Shown piece by piece: positions 1 through 4,975 of a DNA stretch of 6,203 nucleotides. Positions within the stretch are counted from its first letter, which is position 1. Every line of letters starts with the position of its first letter. The DNA is taken from the NCBI GenBank assembly GCA_900758955.1, contig CAAETL010000215.1, positions 1-6,203 on the forward strand, given 5' to 3'. The position numbers were made by a program, and so were the translations under genes. This DNA is from an uncultured Oscillospiraceae bacterium (GTDB lineage Bacteria; Bacillota; Clostridia; Oscillospirales; Oscillospiraceae). Under the pieces are notes generated by a model, which had not been told where the DNA came from, made no database searches, and saw nothing but the letters and a program-made list of their open reading frames with translations.

Positions 1-1190
1 GGCGCCAGCTTGTCCAAGGCGTATATCATTTCGATGATGTCGTCCAGCTGCCGCTTGGGCAGGGCCAGGGACAGGTCGCCGGGAACGGCCGCCGATAGCG
101 TGGGCCTTGTGGTTGACTTGCTCATCCGGTGCTCGTTGCTGCGCACCCCTCGAATCAAGTCTCCAAATCGCTGCACCAGTACCCCCCCGGCCAGCATGTT
201 GGAGAGGGAGGCGATGTGTTTGCCGTAGCGGTAGGGCTGGTCGAAGGGCTCTGTAAAGTGGTTGGAAACCAGAAGCGCGAAATTGGTATTGCCGCTGCGC
301 AGAGCGGGATCGGAATAGCTGTGGCCGTTCACTGTGTGAATGCCCTCTACATTTTCCGATACCACATGGCCATAGGGGTTCATGCAGAAGGTGCGCACCT
401 GATCCCCGTACTGTTTGGTGCGATAAATCAGCTTGGATTCATACACCACGTCCGTGATATGCTCAAACACCAGCGCGGGCAGCTCCACCCGGACGCCAAT
501 ATCAATCTGATTGTTAATGAGGGGCAGTCCCAGCGCCTGACACTGCTGGGAAAACCACTCCGCCCCGGACCGCCCGGGGGCGGCGATGAGCCACTTGCAC
601 AGGAAGTCCGTCCCATCCGCCGCCGTCAGAATATAGCCGCCCTCCCCCTGGGATATGGTGGTGATGGGGGTATTAAATTGAAAGGTGATCCTGTCCTTCA
701 AATCCTCATAGATATTGGTCAGAATGCGAAGGTTGTTCTCCGTTCCCAGGTGCTTAACCCGGGCTTGTAGCAGGTGCAAATCAAACTCAAGGGCCTTCTT
801 TTTCAGGGCCTGGGCCTGGGGGGTGCCTGTGGAGTAAACCTGGTCGGTGGCCCCGTGCTCCATGTTGATCCGGTCCACATAATCGATAAGGTTCATCACC
901 TCATCCTCGGGCATAAAATCGGTGAGCCATCCCCCAAAAGCAGTGGTAAAATTGTACTTACCGTCGGAAAACGCCCCTGCCCCGCCGAAGCCGCACATGG
1001 TATGGCACACCTTGCAGTCAACGCACTCCTTCACCTTACCGGCTACAATCGGGCAGCTGCGATGATAGATATCCTGGCCCTGGTCCACCACCAGCACCTT
1101 CATCCCGGGGTTCCGGGTCGTCAGCTCATAGCCGGCAAAGACGCCGGCCTCGCCGCAGCCCAAAATCACCGTATCATAGGTTTTGTACAT
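1..1190 (-). CDS. FAD-dependent dehydrogenase, COG2509-type (partial, C-terminus missing)
   Basis: Reading leftwards from the ATG at 1190, an open frame of 396 codons runs off the left edge. The N-terminus is a Rossmann FAD-binding fold: a G11-C-G13-E-A-G16 dinucleotide motif, then V-L-V-V-D36 at the end of the second strand, which would bind the FAD ribose. It is followed by a cysteine-rich segment, C46-P, C56, C59, C62 and C66, leading into G-F-G-G-A-G-A-F-S-D-G-K (67-78). That glycine-rich SDGK segment is the hallmark I associate with the 'uncharacterized FAD-dependent dehydrogenase' family. Further along, A-A-P-G-R-S-G is typical of the second FAD contact. The substrate and electron partner are unknown for the family, and the protein should be cytosolic. 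The start is supported by AGGAG (1199-1203) 8 nt upstream of ATG. The family usually has roughly 450-530 residues, so perhaps 60-130 are missing. The family call is firm; no specific reaction can be assigned. Confidence 0.88.
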   Translation of the reverse strand, partial: MYKTYDTVILGCGEAGVFAGYELTTRNPGMKVLVVDQGQDIYHRSCPIVAGKVKECVDCKVCHTMCGFGGAGAFSDGKYNFTTAFGGWLTDFMPEDEVMNLIDYVDRINMEHGATDQVYSTGTPQAQALKKKALEFDLHLLQARVKHLGTENNLRILTNIYEDLKDRITFQFNTPITTISQGEGGYILTAADGTDFLCKWLIAAPGRSGAEWFSQQCQALGLPLINNQIDIGVRVELPALVFEHITDVVYESKLIYRTKQYGDQVRTFCMNPYGHVVSENVEGIHTVNGHSYSDPALRSGNTNFALLVSNHFTEPFDQPYRYGKHIASLSNMLAGGVLVQRFGDLIRGVRSNEHRMSKSTTRPTLSAAVPGDLSLALPKRQLDDIIEMIYALDKLA

Positions 1191-1198
1191 GTTCCACA

Positions 1199-1270
1199 CT
1201 CCTTTTTGATGCACGGGACGGTCCCACCGCCGCGTATAAAAAACCATGTTCATTCTAACATAGGTGTCAA
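1199..1270 (-). promoter_or_regulatory. Candidate promoter region and RBS of the FAD dehydrogenase
   Basis: On the minus strand a consensus TTGACA lies at 1265-1270 and a strong RBS, AGGAG, at 1199-1203. No good -10 box sits 16-18 nt from the TTGACA. TAGAAT lies only 8 nt downstream of it, and an AT-rich stretch (TTTTTTATA) lies about 20 nt away. Just after the TTGACA is a 5-bp inverted repeat, ATGTT-N6-AACAT (1246-1261), which could be an operator. A promoter here is expected because the hairpin at 1311-1342 separates this gene from the permease, but I cannot place its -10 box with confidence. Confidence 0.35.
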
Positions 1271-1310
1271 GCAAACCCCAGGTATTCCTTGACGCCGCTC
1301 CGAACCGGAA

Positions 1311-1342
1311 AGGCCCCCCGACGCGTTGGCATCGGGGGGCCT
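1311..1342 (-). terminator. GC-rich hairpin, probable terminator of the permease gene
   Basis: AGGCCCCCCGA (1311-1321) pairs perfectly with TCGGGGGGCCT (1332-1342), giving 11 bp around a 10-nt loop. It starts about 24 nt after the permease stop codon. The following minus-strand sequence is only TTTCCGG, so the U-tract is weak and termination may be partial. On the plus strand there is no U-tract at all. It most likely ends the permease transcript before the FAD dehydrogenase gene. Confidence 0.7.
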
Positions 1343-1365
1343 GACCATCATCATGCTCTTATCAA

Positions 1366-2703
1366 TTAAAACCGGCCCAGATCGGCGGAGGCGTCGCCGG
1401 TCACATCTACGCCGAACTCGTAATCGTTCCCCGGCAGAACGGCGTTGAGAAGGACGCCGGCCAGGGCGGCGATGGCCAGCGAGGTCAGGGTGACCTCAGC
1501 CCCCGCCAGGGTGAAGGTAACGCCCCCCGAGAAGCCCAGGCCGCATACGAACATGACGGCGGCGATAATCAGGTTGCGGCTCTGGGTCAAATCCACATGA
1601 TTTTCCACCACGTTTCGCACGCCTACGGCGGAAATCATCCCATAGAGGATAAAGGAACCCCCGCCGATAATGGCCGTGGGAATGGAGTTAATAAGGGCGT
1701 CAAACTTGGGGCTGAAGGACAGTATGACCGCATAAACGGCCGCCAAGCGCACCACCCGGGGATCATACACCCGGGAGAGGGCCAGCACGCCCGTATTCTC
1801 CCCATATGTAGTATTGGCGGGTCCGCCGAAGAATCCCGCCAGCGCGGTGGCCACGCCGTCCCCCAGCAGGGTGCGGTGTAGTCCGGGGCTGGCGATAAAA
1901 TTACGGTCGCAGGTGGCGGAGATGGCGGAAATGTCTCCAATATGCTCCATCATGGCGGCAATGGCGATGGGCGCCATCACCAGAATAGAGGTCAGGTCAA
2001 ATTTGGCCAGCATAAAGGGCTGCAGGCCCACCAGGCGTTCCGGTCCCACGCCGGAAAAGTCCACCATTTGGAAGCAGACCGCCGCCGCGTAAGGAACCAC
2101 CACCCCCAACAGAATTGGAATGATTTTCACCATTCCTTTCCCGAAGATGTTACATATAATAATAACAAGAATGGCCAGCAGCGCCAATGGCCAGCAGGTG
2201 GCGGCATTGTTCACCGCCGTGGGCGCCAGACATAACCCGATCAAAATAATCATGGGTCCCGTGACAATGGGGGGGAAAAATCGCATGACCTTTTTGGGGC
2301 CCACCGCCCGAAAGAGCAGGGCCAGAATCAGGTACAGCAGCCCCGCCACCACAATCCCCCCCAGGGCGTGGGCCAGCTTATCCTCGGGACTCATAGCGGC
2401 ATAAATGCCCGTGTTCAGCTCTCCCACCGCCTGAAATCCCCCCAAGTAGGCAAAGGAGGAACCCAGAAAGGCGGGAATGCGCAGTTGGGTGCATAGGTGA
2501 AAAAACAGGGTGCCCACGCCGGCAAACAGCAGGGTTGTCTGAATGCTGAGGGGCAGGCCGTAGTTGCCCGCCACGATGATGGGAACGAGAACCGTCGCGC
2601 CGAACATGGCGAACATGTGCTGAATTCCCAGGATCAGCATCCGCGGAACCCCCAACAGCCGGGCGTCGTAGATGGGTTCCGTACCGAGTTTGTGATGTTC
2701 CAT
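1366..2703 (-). CDS. uraA: Uracil permease, NCS2/NAT family (UraA-like)
   Basis: This 445-residue polytopic inner-membrane protein has the usual family length of about 430-450 and very hydrophobic segments throughout. It is predicted to be a proton-coupled importer of uracil or a related base for nucleotide salvage. The N-terminal G-I-Q-H-M-F-A-M-F-G-A-T-V-L-V-P (26-41) is the first-helix signature. In the TM8 region, E253-H254-I-G-D257 matches UraA's substrate-binding Glu241-His-x-Gly. The signature loop before TM10 reads N-T-T-Y-G-E302-N-T-G-V-L (297-307), which matches UraA's N-T-T-Y-G-E290-N-I-G-V rather than the Q-N-N-G of xanthine carriers. One difference stands out: Asp257 replaces UraA His245. 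ATG 2703 is preceded by AAGGGAG (2710-2716) with a 6-nt spacer. The gene appears monocistronic, with its own promoter, an elaborate leader and a downstream hairpin. Uracil specificity is inferred from the motif, and xanthine transport cannot be excluded. Confidence 0.93.
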   Translation of the reverse strand: MEHHKLGTEPIYDARLLGVPRMLILGIQHMFAMFGATVLVPIIVAGNYGLPLSIQTTLLFAGVGTLFFHLCTQLRIPAFLGSSFAYLGGFQAVGELNTGIYAAMSPEDKLAHALGGIVVAGLLYLILALLFRAVGPKKVMRFFPPIVTGPMIILIGLCLAPTAVNNAATCWPLALLAILVIIICNIFGKGMVKIIPILLGVVVPYAAAVCFQMVDFSGVGPERLVGLQPFMLAKFDLTSILVMAPIAIAAMMEHIGDISAISATCDRNFIASPGLHRTLLGDGVATALAGFFGGPANTTYGENTGVLALSRVYDPRVVRLAAVYAVILSFSPKFDALINSIPTAIIGGGSFILYGMISAVGVRNVVENHVDLTQSRNLIIAAVMFVCGLGFSGGVTFTLAGAEVTLTSLAIAALAGVLLNAVLPGNDYEFGVDVTGDASADLGRF

Positions 2704-2718
2704 AGTATTCTCCCTTCT

Positions 2719-2835
2719 CTAATCCGGTCTCTCTTCTGACAAAAAAGAAGCAATCCCCCTTCCGCGCTGGAAAGACGATTGCCGGGGATAAGATCGGATG
2801 TGTGAAAAAGACTCTGTCGTGCTGTTCCGCGCCAT
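2719..2835 (-). CDS. Putative 38-aa regulatory leader peptide of the uracil permease
   Basis: The ATG at 2835 lies 5 nt after the strong purine-rich Shine-Dalgarno GGGGAGGGGAG (2841-2851) and about 29 nt after the predicted transcription start. The frame reads M-A-R-N-S-T-T-E-S-F-S-H and ends in G-I-A-S-F-L-S-E-E-R-P-D, then TAG at 2719-2721. It is rich in Ser (8 of 38) and Arg (6), with no signal peptide or membrane segment and no resemblance to a known protein domain. It spans the intrinsic terminator at 2741-2783 entirely. Its stop codon is 2 nt upstream of the permease Shine-Dalgarno, so the two could also be translationally coupled. The likely role is to bring a ribosome up behind RNA polymerase, not to make a functional peptide. 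The ORF and RBS are seen directly; expression and function are inference. A short chance ORF is possible, but the RBS placement argues against it. Confidence 0.6.
   Translation of the reverse strand: MARNSTTESFSHIRSYPRQSSFQRGRGIASFLSEERPD
2741..2783 (-). terminator. Intrinsic terminator (attenuator) in the permease leader
   Basis: On the minus strand GCAATC pairs with GATTGC, then CTTTCC with GGAAGG, separated by one G-G mismatch and one U-G wobble. This makes about a 14-bp stem with a 5-nt AGCGC loop. It is followed at once by TTCTTTTTTG, a clear U-tract. It lies about 80 nt downstream of the predicted transcription start and about 40 nt upstream of the permease ATG. It would therefore stop permease transcription before the gene and acts as an attenuator if its folding is regulated. 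No other gene lies upstream on this strand that it could plausibly be ending. Confidence 0.8.
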
Positions 2836-2840
2836 TTCTG

Positions 2841-2851
2841 CTCCCCTCCCC
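2841..2851 (-). promoter_or_regulatory. Strong Shine-Dalgarno of the leader ORF
   Basis: The minus strand reads GGGGAGGGGAG, a tandem SD-like purine run, 5 nt upstream of the leader ATG at 2835. It is the strongest SD-like run I noticed in the window. It does not serve the permease, whose own SD is at 2710-2716. Its presence and spacing are the main reason to believe the short ORF is translated. Confidence 0.65.
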
Positions 2852-2870
2852 TTCTCATATTGCGACCCGT

Positions 2871-2899
2871 ATTATAGCAGAAAAGCCGACTTTTGACAA
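2871..2899 (-). promoter_or_regulatory. Sigma-A promoter of the permease transcript
   Basis: On the minus strand the -35 box is TTGTCA (2894-2899, 5 of 6 consensus bases), the spacer is exactly 17 nt and the -10 box is a perfect TATAAT (2871-2876). A TG one base upstream of the -10 makes it an extended -10 promoter. The start site should be near 2863-2865, giving a leader of about 160 nt. A perfect inverted repeat, AAAAG-N4-CTTTT (2881-2894), fills most of the spacer and touches the -35 box. Confidence 0.88.
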
Positions 2900-3051
2900 C
2901 CCGCAACACTTTGATTTCCCGCCTTCGGCAAATTTTGGTCAGGAAAACATTTCCTTTTTTTATACCTTCCAAAAACTGCACGACAATTCACATGGAAAGA
3001 TGGCCATACTGTATAAACACATTGATTTTTTCAGGAAAGCAGGAAACAGAG
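2900..3051 (+). promoter_or_regulatory. Upstream region of the deacetylase gene, with candidate promoter and RBS
   Basis: This 152-nt stretch holds no convincing gene. Together with the permease leader it makes up the 348-nt divergent gap. A possible promoter is TTCACA (2987-2992) with TATAAA (3012-3017), but the 19-nt spacer is long. CATACTG (3005-3011) partly resembles a sporulation sigma -10 box, but no matching -35 is seen. AGGAAA (2941-2946) and TTTCCT (2950-2955) form a small A/T-rich hairpin followed by six T residues. The RBS AGGA (3041-3044) lies 7 nt before the chosen ATG. Confidence 0.35.
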
Positions 3052-3789
3052 ATGCGGAAACGAACATGGATTCTTTTCAGCGCGGTCTGCTTCGCGGTAG
3101 CCGCGGCGCTGTGGACTTGGGGCGTCTCACATCGGAATGAGACCGCGTTTGCCGCTCAAGTCGGCGGTGTGGAGGAGGCGTCGGAACAAAAATACATTGC
3201 CCTGACTTTTGACGACGGCCCCAAGGCGGGCCGTACCGATTTGCTGCTGGACGGACTTGCCCAGCGAGGGGTAAAAGCGACTTTCTTTTTGATTGGACAG
3301 ATGGTGGAAGGCAGTGAGGATTTGGTCCGCCGTATGGAGGAGGAGGGACACCAGGTGGGCCTTCACACCTATCACCATGTGGATGTGAAGGGCTTAAGCC
3401 AGGAAGCCTTTGCCGAGGAGATGGCCCTGAGCCGGGGGGCGGTGGAGAACGTGTTGGGGGCCAAAAACTATATGTTGCGGCCGCCGTATGGGTTTTATAA
3501 CGATAATATAAAAGCGTGGGCGGGCACGCCCATCATCCTCTGGTCGGTGGATACCTTGGACTGGAAATACCAAAACGCCGACCGGCTGGCCGCCGTATTG
3601 ACCCAGGAAACCAAAGATGGAGACATTGTCTTGATGCACGATATTTTCTCCTCCTCCGTGGAAGGCGTCCTCCGGGGGGTTGACGCGCTGCTGGAGCAGG
3701 GGTACACTTTGGTTACCGTGGACGAACTGTTTGCGATCCGGGGCATACAGCCGGAACCAGGTCACGTTTACAGCAAGCTTGCCCCGTAA
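3052..3789 (+). CDS. Polysaccharide deacetylase (CE4/NodB domain), membrane-anchored or secreted
   Basis: This 245-residue protein has a positively charged start (M-R-K-R) and a hydrophobic segment at about 6-24. A possible signal-peptidase site lies near A-F-A (32-34). The rest is one NodB domain with all five CE4 motifs. T-F-D54-D55-G-P (52-57) supplies the catalytic base and a metal ligand, and H105-T-Y-H-H109 the two metal histidines. R143-P-P-Y-G, W164-S-V-D-T-L-D-W171 and I-V-L-M-H196-D complete the groove and the catalytic histidine. The expected reaction is metal-dependent N-deacetylation of peptidoglycan amino sugars outside the membrane. I chose ATG 3052 because it has an RBS and begins the signal/anchor; an in-frame extension to 2893 has no RBS and adds non-signal residues. 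There is no clear terminator before spoIID, so co-transcription is possible. The DDGP form is that of general CE4 deacetylases, so I do not assign pdaA or pgdA. Confidence 0.9.
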   Translation: MRKRTWILFSAVCFAVAAALWTWGVSHRNETAFAAQVGGVEEASEQKYIALTFDDGPKAGRTDLLLDGLAQRGVKATFFLIGQMVEGSEDLVRRMEEEGHQVGLHTYHHVDVKGLSQEAFAEEMALSRGAVENVLGAKNYMLRPPYGFYNDNIKAWAGTPIILWSVDTLDWKYQNADRLAAVLTQETKDGDIVLMHDIFSSSVEGVLRGVDALLEQGYTLVTVDELFAIRGIQPEPGHVYSKLAP

Positions 3790-3926
3790 CCGGCATGTCC
3801 CAGCCCCCCCTTGCATAGGATAGGGAAACATGAATCAGCAGCGACTACTGTGATGATAAAGCGGCTTCCCGGCAAAACGGACCATACCGGCTTTGCCCGA
3901 AGCCGCAGGAAAGGACGGTCATACCT
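3790..3926 (+). other. Deacetylase-spoIID intergenic region with a long hairpin
   Basis: GCGGCTTC (3861-3868) pairs with GAAGCCGC (3899-3906). GGCAAA (3871-3876) pairs with TTTGCC (3892-3897), separated from the first stem by a small CC/C internal loop. CGG (3878-3880) can pair with CCG (3887-3889) at the tip. The result is about 17 paired positions over 46 nt. No U-tract follows on the plus strand, so it is not a standard terminator. The spoIID Shine-Dalgarno (AAGGA within AGGAAAGGA, 3907-3915) begins directly after the stem and lies 11 nt from the ATG. A seven-codon ORF at 3830-3853 ends just before the hairpin. I see no promoter I would defend. Confidence 0.6.
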
Positions 3927-4907
3927 ATGGGAAAAGTGGTGCTGACAGCCTTGGTGTTAATCTTGGCGCTGTATCTGCTGCCAATTGTGCTCAGAGACAA
4001 CCCCCAGGAAGCTGCCAATGCGCCTGAGGAAACCAGCCAGGCGGGTACCTTACAGCCCCAGTATACCGCACCCGACCCCACCCTCAAAATTTTAAATGGG
4101 GATCAGGTGACGGAAATGGCCTTGTCCGATTACCTCTGGGGCGTGGTTGCGGCGGAAATGCCCGCCGCCTTTGAGCCCGAAGCGTTAAAGGCCCAGGCGG
4201 TAGCGGCCCGCACCTATGCCCTGCGCAAAGCGGAGGCGGGCAGCGCCAATCACCCCGACGCCGACCTCTGCACCGACCACACCTGTTGCCAGGCCTACAT
4301 AACACCCGAATCGGCGGCAGCCAATTGGGGGGAAAACGCCGCGTTTTATACGGAAAAGATCACCCAGGCGGTCCAGGAGACCCGCAACCAGGTCATCCGC
4401 TATGACGGGGAGCTCATCAATGCGGTGTTCCACTCCTCCTCCGCGGGCAGCACCTTGGACTCCGTTGAGGTCTGGGGGGGCAACGTCTCCTATTTAAAGG
4501 GCGTGGAGAGCCCCGAAGGGGAGGAGGTCCCCAACTACCACAGTGAAACCACCATTCCACTGGAGGAGTTTACCTCCACATTCCTGGGCGCCTATCCCCA
4601 AGCTGACCTCTCCGGCGCGCCGGAGAGCTGGTTCAGCGCCCCGGATACCACCGCCTCAGGGGCGGTGAGAGCCATCACCGTGGGCGGCGTCTCCGTAAAG
4701 GGCACGCAGCTGCGCACCCTCTTTTCTCTCCGCTCGGCGTCCTTTACGGTTTCCGGCAGTGAAGCCGGCGTCACCTTCCAGGTCACGGGATACGGTCACG
4801 GGGTGGGGATGAGTCAGTACGGGGCCAACGCCCTGGCCAAGGAGGGCAAAACCTGGCAGGATATTTTGGCCTGGTACTACACCGGGGTCAAGATTGAACC
4901 CTATTAG
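3927..4907 (+). CDS. spoIID: Stage II sporulation protein D, peptidoglycan lytic transglycosylase
   Basis: This 326-residue protein has a single N-terminal membrane anchor (about 4-22), a short linker and then the SpoIID domain. In known systems SpoIID works with SpoIIP and SpoIIM at the septum during engulfment, cleaving denuded glycan strands. The core motif Y-L-W-G-V-V-A-A-E77-M-P-A contains the catalytic glutamate (equivalent to B. subtilis Glu88) and continues into L-K-A-Q-A-V-A-A-R-T-Y-A. Other family marks are F-H-S-S-S-A-G (168-174) and the C-terminal Y-G-H-G-V-G-M-S-Q-Y-G-A (289-300). C115-T-D-H-T-C120-C121-Q-A-Y aligns with the zinc-site loop described in Clostridioides difficile SpoIID. 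Length is close to the B. subtilis protein (about 340). The start is supported by AAGGA 11 nt upstream, slightly distant, and by the anchor beginning immediately after. Its presence marks the host as an endospore former. In the mother cell it would normally be sigma-E controlled, but I cannot see that promoter. Confidence 0.93.
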   Translation: MGKVVLTALVLILALYLLPIVLRDNPQEAANAPEETSQAGTLQPQYTAPDPTLKILNGDQVTEMALSDYLWGVVAAEMPAAFEPEALKAQAVAARTYALRKAEAGSANHPDADLCTDHTCCQAYITPESAAANWGENAAFYTEKITQAVQETRNQVIRYDGELINAVFHSSSAGSTLDSVEVWGGNVSYLKGVESPEGEEVPNYHSETTIPLEEFTSTFLGAYPQADLSGAPESWFSAPDTTASGAVRAITVGGVSVKGTQLRTLFSLRSASFTVSGSEAGVTFQVTGYGHGVGMSQYGANALAKEGKTWQDILAWYYTGVKIEPY

Positions 4908-4920
4908 TTTTCCGAGTATG

Positions 4921-4961
4921 AACGAGGGGGGACGAGCGTATTGCGCCCGTCCCCCCTCGTT
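4921..4961. terminator. Bidirectional terminator between spoIID and the AraC-type gene
   Basis: AACGAGGGGGGACG (4921-4934) pairs perfectly with CGTCCCCCCTCGTT (4948-4961). A further GCG/CGC pairing inside gives about 17 bp around a 5-nt TATTG loop. It lies 13 nt after the spoIID stop and 14 nt after the stop of the convergent gene. U-tracts are modest on both sides (TTATCTT rightwards, TTCATA leftwards), but stem strength and position support use by both transcripts. Confidence 0.85.
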
Positions 4962-4975
4962 ATCTTCACAGCTTG

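Noticed and set aside
129..770. Long plus-strand open frame of 213 codons, with a second at 774-1292
   Set aside because: Both are antisense to the FAD dehydrogenase, whose frame carries clear Rossmann and SDGK motifs. The plus-strand translations show no domain and lack a placed RBS. They arise from GC-rich codon bias.
1215..1225. GGGAC-G-GTCCC palindrome upstream of the FAD dehydrogenase
   Set aside because: A one-base loop cannot form as a hairpin, and 5-bp half-sites are common in GC-rich DNA.
2704..2870. Purine riboswitch, T-box or PyrR-binding loop in the permease leader
   Set aside because: I looked for the conserved purine-aptamer segments, a T-box sequence and a PyrR-type CCNGNGAGG loop and found none. 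A covariance-model scan would be needed to exclude a divergent form.
2893..2898. TTGACA on the plus strand as the deacetylase -35 box
   Set aside because: No AT-rich -10 box lies 16-18 nt downstream (the sequence there is TTCCCG). The match comes from the minus-strand permease -35 region.
2941..2961. AGGAAA/TTTCCT hairpin with a T-run as a plus-strand terminator
   Set aside because: The stem is only 6 bp with two G-C pairs on each side, and no plus-strand gene upstream needs ending. It may be a chance A/T-rich palindrome.
2634..2981. Minus-strand 115-codon frame crossing the permease promoter and leader
   Set aside because: Its ATG lies upstream of the predicted permease start site and has no SD. 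It overlaps the permease start out of frame. The 38-codon ORF in another frame has a strong SD instead.
3813..3836. Sigma-E promoter for spoIID (GCATAGG ... CATGAAT)
   Set aside because: The two boxes are only about 9 nt apart instead of the usual 13-16, and the -10 match is poor.
3830..3853. Seven-codon ORF (M-N-Q-Q-R-L-L) before the spoIID hairpin
   Set aside because: A GGGA-containing purine stretch precedes it, but the ORF is too short to separate from chance and has no regulatory partner I can define.
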